Source: a virus
DNA: 61,333 nt
Virus record (IMG/VR): IMGVR_UViG_3300005529_000039
Location: 1 to 61,333 of that record
Strand: one strand, 5' to 3'
Below the pieces are notes generated by a model that saw nothing but the letters and a program-made list of their open reading frames with translations, was not told where the DNA came from and searched no databases. Position 1 is the first letter of the stretch, and each line of letters begins with the position of its first letter. A program made the position numbers and the translations under genes. Positions 6,940-14,287 of this stretch are shown in pieces.

Positions 6940-7340
6940 CGCTTGACTCCGTAATGGCGCAACCAGTCGAGCACTTCGTCGGAAGAATGCGCGACCAGGT
7001 AGTAGTGGTTCTCCGCAAGTACCCGCTCCTCGAAGCTGGCTTGCTCTGGCGTTTGCTTCTCGCCTGGCCGCTTCACCTCAACCCAAAGCACACTGGTATA
7101 CGCCCCGCCATGTAGCGGAATGAAAACCACAATGTCAGCCACGCCTGCGCCGCCCGAGTGCGAACGCAGAAAGCGTCTTTGCCCGTTGGCTTCGCGGATC
7201 ACGTGCCCGGAAGTGTTGATGCGCATGGCAAACAGATGCTCGGCCGCCAGGAGATCGAGAATTGCATTCTGAATCTGATGCTCTTTCAGGCTGAACACTG
7301 TCTTCATGTTTTCCCGTTTCGCCATTGTGAGAACACTCAT
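6936..7340 (-). CDS. VRR-NUC domain nuclease
   Basis: Virus-type replication-repair nuclease (Holliday-junction or flap-type endonuclease, PD-(D/E)xK fold). EHQIQNAILDLLAAEHLFAMRINTSG is the N-terminal VRR block; GVADIVVFIPLHGG provides the Asp; LWVEVKRPGEKQTPEQ gives the E-x-K pair; FEERVLAENHYYLVA and DEVLDWL complete the domain. It is the first gene of the leftward recombination operon. The frame is open to 7382, but the promoter at 7367-7395 would start transcription near 7360, so starts at 7340, 7325 or 7307 are more likely. Confidence 0.85.
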   Translation of the reverse strand: MSVLTMAKRENMKTVFSLKEHQIQNAILDLLAAEHLFAMRINTSGHVIREANGQRRFLRSHSGGAGVADIVVFIPLHGGAYTSVLWVEVKRPGEKQTPEQASFEERVLAENHYYLVAHSSDEVLDWLRHYGVKR

Positions 7341-7366
7341 TAGTTGTTTACCGCCGTGCACAGGTT

Positions 7367-7395
7367 GTTTTAGTCCAACCAACGATAGTTGTCAA
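7367..7395 (-). promoter_or_regulatory. Leftward early promoter with dyad operator (site A)
   Basis: On the minus strand TTGACA (7395-7390), a 17-bp spacer and TAAAAC (7372-7367). The spacer contains an imperfect dyad, ACAACT-ATCGTT-GGTTGG (7392-7375 on minus). Further half-sites AGTTGT and GGTTGT lie at 7342 and 7363. It sits immediately before the VRR-NUC gene and so should drive the recombination operon. Same architecture as sites B and C. Confidence 0.7.
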
Positions 7396-7427
7396 GTGTT
7401 AATTTCTTGGGAGAAATTACCAAAGGC

Positions 7428-7709
7428 TCAATCCGCACAAATGAAGTCCACGCGACCGCTTTCGGGACTAGGCATCAGTAAGCGCGACAAGGAAATCAAC
7501 GTGCCCGATTGCTGGCAACTGGGACAACTATCCCCAAAGGCATCAGAGACCGCGCGGCAAGAGAAGCACCACACCGCGTGCTCACTTGGAATGATGCGGT
7601 TCCTTGAAGTCAGGAGGTTTTCCTTAGGCTCCTTGGGCGACAGCAATAGGGCGATAGCCCCGGTAACGCCCTTCCTGCTCGCATCCTTCACAGCGCGAAG
7701 TATGTTCAT
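7428..7709 (-). CDS. Zinc-ribbon hypothetical protein
   Basis: The C-terminal half holds a clear zinc ribbon, WCFSCRAVSDAFGDSCPSC. The ATG at 7709 has GGAGG nine bases upstream but lies 86 bp inside the preceding gene; a GTG at 7574 just before the ribbon is an alternative start. It is the last gene of the leftward cassette started at site B. Function unknown; protein- or nucleic-acid-binding is typical of such ribbons. Confidence 0.5.
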   Translation of the reverse strand: MNILRAVKDASRKGVTGAIALLLSPKEPKENLLTSRNRIIPSEHAVWCFSCRAVSDAFGDSCPSCQQSGTLISLSRLLMPSPESGRVDFICAD

Positions 7710-7833
7710 CGACGTAAGCCTCCGGATGCAGAGAGCATTCCCGCACCCACACTTCCTGTCCGGCGTGGTCCGTTTTCCCGCTGAGAGAGGCGATGACCAC
7801 GCAACGGCGTTTGAATATAAAGCCGGGATTCAT
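7624..7833 (-). CDS. Small Cys-containing hypothetical protein (69 aa)
   Basis: The ATG at 7833 overlaps the stop of the Fis-like gene (ATGA). Product starts MNPGFIFKRRCVVIASLSG and includes ECSLHPEAYVDEHTSRCEGCEQEG, a C-x-x-H plus C-x2-C arrangement that could bind zinc. It overlaps the next gene by 86 bp in another frame. No family recognised. Confidence 0.55.
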   Translation of the reverse strand: MNPGFIFKRRCVVIASLSGKTDHAGQEVWVRECSLHPEAYVDEHTSRCEGCEQEGRYRGYRPIAVAQGA

Positions 7834-8066
7834 CTGGCTTGCCGAATCGAATTGACATCGATTCCAAGCACCTGCGACATACGGCTTAAGCTGTTGCGGT
7901 GGATGCCCATACTCCGCGCCGCCCGGCAATTGTTGCCGTGGGTCTCAGAGAGGGTGGCGGTGATCCATTCCTTGCGCAATGCGGTGACGGCTTCGCGCAT
8001 GGTCAGATGGTTCGATCGCATATTAGTGACAAGACGTGATAGTTCACTTCCTAGGCTGGTGGTCAT
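7830..8066 (-). CDS. Fis-type helix-turn-helix protein
   Basis: 78 residues. The C-terminal block ATLSETHGNNCRAARSMGIHRNSLSRM is a Fis/NtrC C-terminal HTH. The N-terminus is helical and may dimerise. ATG at 8066 follows AGGAG; the gene starts 12 bp after the upstream membrane-protein stop. Likely a small early transcription factor or nucleoid-type protein. Confidence 0.75.
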   Translation of the reverse strand: MTTSLGSELSRLVTNMRSNHLTMREAVTALRKEWITATLSETHGNNCRAARSMGIHRNSLSRMSQVLGIDVNSIRQAR

Positions 8067-8078
8067 CAGTGGTTACTC

Positions 8079-8333
8079 CTAGAGGTGCTGCAGAATCTGC
8101 CAGATTGTTTGGGCGCACCAGGGGATGGCCACACAAAAAAGCCATCCCAAAGCGCAGAAGAATCCGATCCATAGAGCTAAAGCTGCTATCCATGCCGCCA
8201 GCGTTCCGAGCCGGTAAAAGAATCGACTTCGCTTGACTTGACGGCGAATCATGCGCCTACCGTCGCGGGTGGCTTGATCGACCAGTAGGCCAAGCGAACG
8301 CTCTTCCCAATCGGAAATCAACGGCTCAGGCAT
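8079..8333 (-). CDS. Small two-helix membrane protein
   Basis: 84 residues. The N-terminal half is charged and cytoplasmic-like (DWEERSLGLLVDQATRDGRR, then RRQVKRSRFFYR); the second half is a hydrophobic hairpin (LGTLAAWIAALALWIGFF and CALGWLFCVAIPW). First gene behind promoter B, hence immediate-early. A membrane early protein suggests superinfection exclusion or membrane anchoring of a regulator; this is inference. Confidence 0.65.
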   Translation of the reverse strand: MPEPLISDWEERSLGLLVDQATRDGRRMIRRQVKRSRFFYRLGTLAAWIAALALWIGFFCALGWLFCVAIPWCAQTIWQILQHL

Positions 8334-8356
8334 GGTGTTTACGGACGTGCACAGCG

Positions 8357-8385
8357 TTTGTAAGACAACTCTGAATGGTTGTCAA
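8357..8385 (-). promoter_or_regulatory. Leftward promoter with dyad operator (site B)
   Basis: On the minus strand TTGACA (8385-8380), 17-bp spacer, TACAAA (8362-8357). The dyad ACAACT-CTGAAT-GGTTGT spans 8365-8382. It lies in the 176-bp gap between the divergent genes at 8333 (left) and 8510 (right). A rightward promoter is less clear; TATAGT at 8465 is a possible -10 without a good -35. Confidence 0.75.
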
Positions 8386-8509
8386 GAAAAAAATTGCACA
8401 GGGTAAGTACGTATATTCAATCACTTTCCCATTCCACAATCATGCACAGACAAAATCCTCGGTTATAGTGCGTTGCACACAAGGGAAACTCTGAGACGAG
8501 TGATGCGGG

Positions 8510-9325
8510 GTGGTCCTTTCACGCCCAGTTTTGCCACCCCTTCCCGAAATGAAACCCAGGCAAAATCGCGTTGAATGGGGATTTGGAAAATTGAGCTGGA
8601 AAGCCACGGCTTACGTGAAGGAGATCACGGAGAATATTTCTCCGTCTGAAAAGCTTTTATTGTTTGTGTTGGCTGACTACCACAACACCGCAAAGGCGGT
8701 ATGTTGGCCAAGCTTGCCGACGTTGGCGCGCGAAGCCTTAATGTCGGAGCGCCAAGCGACTCGCATCCTCGGCCAACTAGAGGGGAAGAACTTACTCCGA
8801 AGGGTTCGCCCACGGGGTGGTCATCAGACCACACTATACCAATTTGTAGCTCTTGATCAGGGTAGCCAAAATGTCATCCCTGTAAATGATTTAGGGGTGA
8901 CACCGGGCCGACGTAATAGTGTCACCTCTGCAGGCTCTAGGGATGACATCAGGGATGACAAATCACTACCCGCAATAAGGAAGAACGGGTTAGAACCGGT
9001 AAATACAAATATAACCGGTAGCGCTTCCGCGCCTGCCGCACGAGCTCGACGCCTCCCGCCTGAATTTTCACCCAACCTTGAACACCATCGCATTGCCAAA
9101 GAAGTCGGAGTAAATATTCGGATCGAATTGGAAAAGTTCCGCGATCACTTTCTCGCGGCTCCAGGTCAACGCGGAGTGAAAGTCGATTGGGACGCGACGT
9201 TCAGAAACTGGCTGCGGAACGCGCCAATCGTGAGCTACGGAGTGAACAGGAATGGGCAAAGACGTAACGAACAAAGCAATGAGGCCATTGAGCGAGCGTT
9301 TAGCGAGTCTGCTGAAGAGGCTTAA
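8510..9325 (+). CDS. Replication initiator / winged-helix protein
   Basis: First rightward gene. The N-terminal half has a HTH_36-type winged helix: ISPSEKLLLFVLADYHN, then CWPSLPTLAREALMSERQATRILGQLEGKNLLRRV, as in phage O-like and plasmid RepA-type initiators. A variable Ser/Thr/Asn-rich middle follows. The C-terminal block EFSPNLEHHRIAKEVGVNIRIELEKFRDHF ending with WDATFRNWLRN is the DnaT/replication-protein C-terminal motif that contacts the helicase loader. The start is probably GTG 8510; ATG 8549 is possible. The next gene overlaps by 74 bp. Confidence 0.75.
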   Translation: MVLSRPVLPPLPEMKPRQNRVEWGFGKLSWKATAYVKEITENISPSEKLLLFVLADYHNTAKAVCWPSLPTLAREALMSERQATRILGQLEGKNLLRRVRPRGGHQTTLYQFVALDQGSQNVIPVNDLGVTPGRRNSVTSAGSRDDIRDDKSLPAIRKNGLEPVNTNITGSASAPAARARRLPPEFSPNLEHHRIAKEVGVNIRIELEKFRDHFLAAPGQRGVKVDWDATFRNWLRNAPIVSYGVNRNGQRRNEQSNEAIERAFSESAEEA

Positions 9326-9632
9326 GGCAGCATATCCGCTGATGGTGATGGAAGAAGGCACGGCGCGGGAGTATAAGCGCGTACTGACTGACATGGTCGG
9401 CGAATTTGGATATGAGCGGACCGAGAAGGCGGTGGATCGGGCGATTGACGGCTGCGAATTCTTTCCCACGGCCAAGGCCTTGCGCGATCATGTGCCAATA
9501 GCGACCAAAACTAAATCCGAAAGCGATCCCAATTGTCAGCGGTGCGGAGGGAGCGGTTGGCGCCAGCAATCAGAAACTGACCGGAGGGTGGTTCGTTGCG
9601 AGTGCCGGCGGATAGTCGAAGTCGCAATGTGA
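9252..9632 (+). CDS. Helicase-loader/inhibitor-like protein with zinc motif
   Basis: 126 residues. YPLMVMEEGTAREYKRVLTDM, then TEKAVDRAIDGCEFFPTAKALRDHV, resembles the N-terminal helical domain of SPP1 G39P-like helicase loaders (…FPT…LR). The C-terminus adds CQRCGGSGW and VVRCEC, a DnaJ-like zinc finger. Overlap with the initiator gene suggests both deliver host replicative helicase to a phage origin; no phage helicase is seen in the window. Confidence 0.65.
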   Translation: MGKDVTNKAMRPLSERLASLLKRLKAAYPLMVMEEGTAREYKRVLTDMVGEFGYERTEKAVDRAIDGCEFFPTAKALRDHVPIATKTKSESDPNCQRCGGSGWRQQSETDRRVVRCECRRIVEVAM

Positions 9633-9685
9633 TGAACTGGCAATAAGCGCAGTCTGAGTTTCAAGGCGCGAGAGAGGGTGGAGCG

Positions 9686-10579
9686 ATGAACACCACGACG
9701 ATAGAGTGGGTACAGCGACCAGGCACCAAAGGTTTCACATGGAACCCGATTCGCGCGCGGCTCGTGAAAGATGGTCGTCCGCGCACTGGCACGCAATCCA
9801 ACGGTAAGTCGGTTCACAGCGGCACGTTCTGCACCCGCATCTCGCCGGGCTGCAAGAACTGCTATGCCTCGGTGATCAACAAGCGCTTTGGGACGGGCTT
9901 GCCGTTCGAAGTTCCACACCTCGCAGAGCACGAGTTTTTCATCGACCAGCGCATTCTCGAGGAGCCACTGAGGCGCAAGAAGCCAGCGACGATATTCGTG
10001 GGCGACATGTTCGACCTGTTTCATGAAGCTATTACCAATGAACTAATTGCCGAGGTCTTTCACGTAATCGCGAGATCACAGCAGCACGTGTTTCAGGTAC
10101 TGACCAAGCGCACGGACAGAATGCATGACTGGATGGCGATTGCGGCGAGTGGCGTAAATATCCCGAGTATCAGAATCAAACTGCAGTTCCACTGGCCTAT
10201 GTCGCACGTTTGGATTGGAACCTCAGTCGAATCGCAGAAGTACGCCGATGAACGTATCCCGCTGTTGCTAAACACGCCAGCAGCGGTGAGATTTCTGAGC
10301 GTGGAACCGCTCCTGGAACGTGTCGACTTAACCCCGTTTCTTCGAGGCATTGACTGGGTGATCTGCGGTGGAGAGAGCGGACCTGGTGCGCGGCAATTCA
10401 ACATCAAGTGGGCTACTGACCTGATGAAGCAGTGCTCCGAACAGGGAGCGAAGTTCTTTATGAAGCAGGTGGGATCTAACTGCTGGCTTGGACAGTTCCC
10501 AGTTTATTCAGTTACACGCAAAGGCGGAAAGATGGACGACTGGCCAGTGTGGCTTCGGGTGCGGGAGTTTCCCGCATGA
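9686..10579 (+). CDS. Phage Gp37/Gp68 family protein (DUF5131)
   Basis: 297 residues with hallmarks of this family: IEW near the start, FTWNP near 18-21, TFCTRISPGCKNCYA with Cys49, 56 and 59, IFVGDMFDLFH, VFQVLTKR, HVWIGTSVESQKYADERI, FLSVEPLLE, WVICGGESGPGARQF, and FFMKQVG near the end. The CX6CX2C triad suggests a radical-SAM-like Fe-S cluster; the biochemical role is unestablished. It is preceded by 50 bp containing GAGAGAGGGTGGAG. The next small gene overlaps by 4 bp. Confidence 0.85.
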   Translation: MNTTTIEWVQRPGTKGFTWNPIRARLVKDGRPRTGTQSNGKSVHSGTFCTRISPGCKNCYASVINKRFGTGLPFEVPHLAEHEFFIDQRILEEPLRRKKPATIFVGDMFDLFHEAITNELIAEVFHVIARSQQHVFQVLTKRTDRMHDWMAIAASGVNIPSIRIKLQFHWPMSHVWIGTSVESQKYADERIPLLLNTPAAVRFLSVEPLLERVDLTPFLRGIDWVICGGESGPGARQFNIKWATDLMKQCSEQGAKFFMKQVGSNCWLGQFPVYSVTRKGGKMDDWPVWLRVREFPA

Positions 10580-10728
10580 AAATCACGATCGTCAATGAAC
10601 ACGGCCGCTGCCTGCTGCGTTGTGACACCTGCTCTGCTGGCACATATTCGATGGACGTTTCACGCGGAGAACTTTGGGGCCTGCTTGGCAGACTGATCTG
10701 GTTCCTGTTTGTCAAGGGTCTGGACTGA
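10576..10728 (+). CDS. Small hypothetical protein with CxxC (50 aa)
   Basis: ATG at 10576 overlaps the stop of the Gp37/Gp68-like gene. Product MKITIVNEHGRCLLRCDTCS continues to a hydrophobic end (LLGRLIWFLFVKGLD). Cys pairs at the N-terminal hairpin suggest metal binding. Next ATG overlaps its stop (TGATG). Function unknown. Confidence 0.55.
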   Translation: MKITIVNEHGRCLLRCDTCSAGTYSMDVSRGELWGLLGRLIWFLFVKGLD

Positions 10729-10967
10729 TGAAGTGCTCTAACCAAACCTGTACTCGTCCCCGATTTCCTGGGCGCACCAAATGCAGACCGTGCTTGCTTT
10801 CTGGTTCCCGTTATATGGCCAGGAAACGCAGACTCACGCTCCGCCAGATAGGTGAACTGGCGAAAGTTGCAAAGCATGCTTCCGAGTTCTTAAAGGCGCA
10901 GCGTGGTTTCATCGCACCAAGAATAGGCGACCAACTGGAAGCGGCTTTAGAACCATTTGGCAAATGA
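10728..10967 (+). CDS. Small zinc-finger protein (79 aa)
   Basis: N-terminal finger CSNQTCTRPRFPGRTKCRPC followed by a basic, helical tail (RKRRLTLRQIGELAKVAKHA). ATG at 10728 overlaps the preceding stop; its own stop overlaps the next ATG. Likely a nucleic-acid or protein-binding adaptor in the replication operon. Confidence 0.6.
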   Translation: MKCSNQTCTRPRFPGRTKCRPCLLSGSRYMARKRRLTLRQIGELAKVAKHASEFLKAQRGFIAPRIGDQLEAALEPFGK

Positions 10968-11227
10968 AATCGGCCACACTCAAGCCGGAGCAGATCGCGG
11001 ACCTGGTGAACTATGTGCTCGGCTTACCTAGGCGAAACGAGCACGGCAAAGTAATTCAGGAAGCTATTCCGGTGTTTGTGGTTCGGGTGTGGGCGTGGAA
11101 GCGGGAGCGGAGAGCGGTGGAGTGCTGGTGCAATGCAGCGTTGATTGAGGCCCACGTAATTCCCAAACGCCGCGGAAAGTGGCAGGTTGGTATGCCCGCG
11201 GTGCTTGAGCGATGGAGAGAAAAGTAA
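10964..11227 (+). CDS. Small hypothetical protein (87 aa)
   Basis: Coupled by ATGA to the gene before and separated by no bases from the methyltransferase fragment after. Trp/Arg-rich (RVWAWKRERRAVECWCNA) with a C-terminal GKWQVGMPAVLERWREK. No domain recognised. Confidence 0.55.
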   Translation: MKSATLKPEQIADLVNYVLGLPRRNEHGKVIQEAIPVFVVRVWAWKRERRAVECWCNAALIEAHVIPKRRGKWQVGMPAVLERWREK

Positions 11228-11578
11228 GTGATTGTCTACGACGAAAACATGGTGCAGATTCGCTGCGGGGATTCGCGGGATCTGTTACGCGAGTTGCCTT
11301 CGGAATCCGTTCACTGTGTCGTGACCTCGCCGCCGTACTGGCGATTGCGGGATTACGGATGCGAAGGCCAGATCGGGCTGGAATCGACGCCTTACGAGTA
11401 CATCTCCACCATGCGGGAAGTGTTCGCGGAAGTTCGGCGGGTTTTACGGGCGGACGGAACGCTGTGGCTGAATATGGGAGACAGCTACAACGCGCATCCG
11501 GGACAACGAACCGTTCACGATAAAGTGCGTTCCACGCGAAATTTCCGCGCGCAGCGCTTTTTAAGGCGCGACTTGTGA
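11228..11578 (+). pseudogene. Truncated N4/N6 DNA methyltransferase (N-terminal part)
   Basis: 116 codons from GTG 11228. IRCGDSRDLLRELPSESVH, then CVVTSPPYWRLRDYG with the catalytic SPPY motif IV, then YISTMREVFAEVRRVLRADG, then LWLNMGDSYN, are the start of a beta-class DNA methyltransferase. The family normally continues for another 150-250 residues including the SAM-binding FxGxG motif I near the C-terminus, which is absent here. After GDSY the sequence becomes Arg-rich and stops just before promoter C. I read this as a deletion or mosaic junction that left an inactive fragment. Confidence 0.75.
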
Positions 11579-11852
11579 GTTGGTGCCCACATTTCAACAC
11601 CTGAATTGTTATTGACAACTCTGCTTAGTTGTCGTACACGTATTCCTGTATCCATCTCCTACATGTGAGACGTGCGGCCAGCATGCAGATTCGGTCTCTG
11701 CTGGCCGTGCGGACTTAGCCTTCCGATTCGCGTTGGGAGCTAAGCACGGTACCGCAGCCGTGTGGAAAAGAAGCGCGGTTTAAACCGAATCGCTTTCCAG
11801 CCGCAGTGTCTCTAGCTGCCATCCAGCCTACTTTCCTTCCCAGAGGTTGCCA
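11579..11852 (+). promoter_or_regulatory. Promoter C with perfect dyad operator and long leader
   Basis: TTGACA at 11612-11617, a 17-bp spacer and TACACG at 11635-11640. The dyad is a perfect inverted repeat, GACAACT-CTGCTT-AGTTGTC (11614-11633). Downstream is a leader of about 210 bases without a convincing ORF. It contains a hairpin GGCCAGCA (11676-11683) / TGCTGGCC (11699-11706) with no T-run, so not a standard terminator. The promoter points rightward into the appendage region and may be its repressor-controlled start. Confidence 0.65.
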
Positions 11853-12284
11853 ATGAGACTCACTGTCTGCCATCTGACCAAACGCGAAGCCCGCCGAGCA
11901 GAGCACTGCGACCGAAAGCCCAACTGTGGACACCACGAGCATATTCCCTTGGAGAAAGCCTTCCAGTTGGTGCGCGAGCAAAAGGCACGCTGGGTCAAGG
12001 CGGGATGGTCGATTGTCTGCGAGGTGGTGCACTGGGTAGCGAAACGCTCGGGCAGCGTCAAGGTCATGCAGTTAGTCAGCGGTGATGTTCAAGGAAGCCG
12101 CAGCGCGCATTATCCGGTTCCGGCGCATGGAGCGCGAGGACGCGACACCAAAGTCGCGCAGGTAAATGGCGTACAGCAGCAGGTACCAGGTACCGACAAG
12201 TTTTTGTGGTTGCAGTCAAATTCGGCGCTAAATGCGGGAAAGGAGGTCGCGGAGAATCGCCAGAGCCATTGTCCGGTCTTTTGA
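11853..12284 (+). CDS. Hypothetical protein (143 aa)
   Basis: ATG at 11853 has GAGG seven bases before it. The N-terminal 75 residues look protein-like: MRLTVCHLTKREARRAEHCD, PNCGHHEHI and a Trp-rich helix (KAGWSIVCEVVHWVAKR), with a possible C/H metal site. The remainder is Gln/Ser/Asn-rich. First gene after promoter C. No family recognised. Confidence 0.45.
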   Translation: MRLTVCHLTKREARRAEHCDRKPNCGHHEHIPLEKAFQLVREQKARWVKAGWSIVCEVVHWVAKRSGSVKVMQLVSGDVQGSRSAHYPVPAHGARGRDTKVAQVNGVQQQVPGTDKFLWLQSNSALNAGKEVAENRQSHCPVF

Positions 12285-12382
12285 GATCGGCCAATGAGTC
12301 GGGGCGACCGACGCGGGTTTGGTCACAGAAAGCCGACGTACAGGTTGGACGACTAGCCTGATCCCAAAAAGTCGATCTAGGG

Positions 12383-12574
12383 ATGCGCGACCGCAATATG
12401 GCGCGAAGCCGCGAAAGTTCGAAGGTTCGGCAGGGTGGTCCGGCCACCCCACCAGCTGAATATCGGCGGAAACTGAGGGCCGAACGATCCGTCCGATTTG
12501 AGGACTGGCACAAAGGGCAAGTAGCGACGAAAGGTTGCGGCTCAACCTGTGACCAAAGATTACCAGAAATATAA
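12383..12574 (+). CDS. Possible small basic protein (63 aa)
   Basis: Open frame from ATG 12383 to a TAA immediately followed by the GTG of the next gene. Arg-rich (EYRRKLRAERSVRFEDWHKG). The ribosome site (CTAGGG) is weak. The flanking 12285-12382 holds nothing I recognise. Real or not is uncertain. Confidence 0.35.
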   Translation: MRDRNMARSRESSKVRQGGPATPPAEYRRKLRAERSVRFEDWHKGQVATKGCGSTCDQRLPEI

Positions 12575-14287
12575 GTGAAGAAACTTACCCTCCTATCTGT
12601 CCTGTTTTGTTCTTCCCTGTTCCTCCATGCCCAAGTTGTCCCTGTAACCGCGCAATTAGTCGACGGATCAGGTGCAGCTTCGCTGACTTCCTTCCTGCGC
12701 TTCCAGCTTTTTAACTGTGGCAGCAATCTTCCCACCTTGGCCAGTTCCTCGCTGGTAGTGATCAAACAGCAATTTGATCTCAAGCCTGATCCGGTAACCG
12801 GCATCATCACGGGCGACGTAGTCCCGAACGACAAGATCCTCTGCGGCGGAGTGGCGTCAACCTTGTGGACGGTGACGCCCATGAAAGACGCGCTCACGCC
12901 CATGCAGCCCAGCCAGCAGTACGACATCCTGTCCAATGCTGGCACCTTCAATCTCGCGACTGCGATGCCGAGCAATACCGCGCTGGCCGCGCCGGGATTC
13001 GTAATTATCTTCGGCAATCCCACGCAGAGTCAGACGCTCAATCAGCCGGTCGGTACAAAGCTTACTTTCCTGGGTACTTACGATTTCACCCAAGCGACGG
13101 TATTGGGACTCGCGACCAGCGGTGGCAGCGGTGGCGGCCCGTTTGGCACCGTGCCCTGCATTGCCTACTACACCGGTAGCGGCAACTCCTGCGATACCCA
13201 CGCCACACTCGATGGCTTAGGTAATGGAATCTTCAACTCGCTGACGGTAAATGGGGTCGGACTGCAGTCGGTATTGACGCTTGGGGACAACACCTCGCTG
13301 ACCGCGCCCCCGACTGGAACGCTGCTCATTGGTTCACTCAATGGCAGGCCGCAGGCGCTGTTTGGGAATTTGAACTATGGCATGATCGAAACCAGCGACC
13401 AGGAGGGCATCGCGAACGGGATCGCTGGACTGGATGGCAGTGCTTTATTGCCACTTTCGCAGTTAGTTTCAAACCCCGCTTCCTGTAACGGCAGCACCCT
13501 GATCAAAGGCGACCGCACTTGCGGGAGTTCGGGAAGCTCGCCGAGCGTGGTCTCGGTAACCACCAGCACCACATTAGGAGCTTCGAGCGATGGCGCGTTG
13601 GTATTAGCGACCTGTTCGTCGGCCTGCACGATCACGCTGTGGGCAAGCCCGACGAACGGCTACAAAACCACCATTCTCTCGATTGGTTCTTCCACGCCCA
13701 CCATTGCGCTGAATGGCCTGCAATATAACGGCGCGTCCCTGGTTCCAGTGATTTTGCCGGATGTAGCGCTGCCCATCAACTCAAATGGCACTGCATACTT
13801 TGGCAGCGTGCCTTTTACCGCGGGTGCTGGCGTTAGCCTGACCTCTTCCACTAATGGGCTGCAAATCTCCGCCTCAGGCGGTGGCTCAGGCGCGACCATC
13901 ATGCCGTTCACCACTGGCGGCTCGAACGTTTCAAACTCTGCTGTCTCGTTCGTGGGACCAGCAAACGTAAATAGCGCCGAACCGCAGACTCAGTGGCCAG
14001 TGGCCCGCGCGGGCACGGTATCGAACCTACAGTGCCGGATCAATCAGACGATGTCCGGCTCGATGCAGTATACGGTCGTGGTCATGCACGGCCTGGCCTC
14101 GACTAACTCAGCAATCACCACTTCTGCGACCGCGATCACTTGCACCCTGAATAGCACCAACTCTCGCGGCTGCAATGACACCACGCACAGCTTCACGGTT
14201 GCCGCTGGCGACGTACTTGACCTGCAGAGCACGCCAGCCAACACTCCGACGGCCACGAACCTGATCTGCTCGCTACAGCTTCTGTGA
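12575..14287 (+). CDS. Secreted fibre-like protein with Sec signal peptide (570 aa)
   Basis: GTG start directly after a TAA. A basic N-terminus (KKLTLL), hydrophobic core and HAQ/V cleavage site make a standard Sec signal peptide. The mature protein is beta-rich, Gly/Ser/Thr/Asn-rich. Its C-terminal 120 residues (MPFTTGGSNVSNSAVSF onward, with TVSNLQCRINQTMSGS and HSFTVAAGDVLDL) look like a jelly-roll appendage domain, recurring in the 290-aa protein at 19894. By my count the mature chain has 12 cysteines, suiting disulfides made outside the cytoplasm. The N-terminal QVVPVTAQLVDGSG block resembles fibre proteins of soil phages. It overlaps the next gene by GTGA. It may be a virion fibre or a lysogenic-conversion adhesin; the signal peptide argues for export. 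Confidence 0.75.
   Translation: MKKLTLLSVLFCSSLFLHAQVVPVTAQLVDGSGAASLTSFLRFQLFNCGSNLPTLASSSLVVIKQQFDLKPDPVTGIITGDVVPNDKILCGGVASTLWTVTPMKDALTPMQPSQQYDILSNAGTFNLATAMPSNTALAAPGFVIIFGNPTQSQTLNQPVGTKLTFLGTYDFTQATVLGLATSGGSGGGPFGTVPCIAYYTGSGNSCDTHATLDGLGNGIFNSLTVNGVGLQSVLTLGDNTSLTAPPTGTLLIGSLNGRPQALFGNLNYGMIETSDQEGIANGIAGLDGSALLPLSQLVSNPASCNGSTLIKGDRTCGSSGSSPSVVSVTTSTTLGASSDGALVLATCSSACTITLWASPTNGYKTTILSIGSSTPTIALNGLQYNGASLVPVILPDVALPINSNGTAYFGSVPFTAGAGVSLTSSTNGLQISASGGGSGATIMPFTTGGSNVSNSAVSFVGPANVNSAEPQTQWPVARAGTVSNLQCRINQTMSGSMQYTVVVMHGLASTNSAITTSATAITCTLNSTNSRGCNDTTHSFTVAAGDVLDLQSTPANTPTATNLICSLQLL

Noticed and set aside
7306-8082. Plus-strand 258-codon frame across 7306-8082
   Set aside because: It runs antisense to the coupled chain of minus-strand genes and through promoter A.
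11676-11706. Hairpin in the leader after promoter C as a terminator or riboswitch
   Set aside because: The 8-bp stem has no following T-run and no recognisable ligand-binding core; kept only as a leader hairpin.
12076-13023. Long minus-strand open frame (315 codons) opposite the first fibre gene
   Set aside because: Arg/Ser/Cys-rich composition typical of antisense to a Gly/Thr-rich gene, no ribosome site, and it lies antisense to a well-supported signal-peptide gene.
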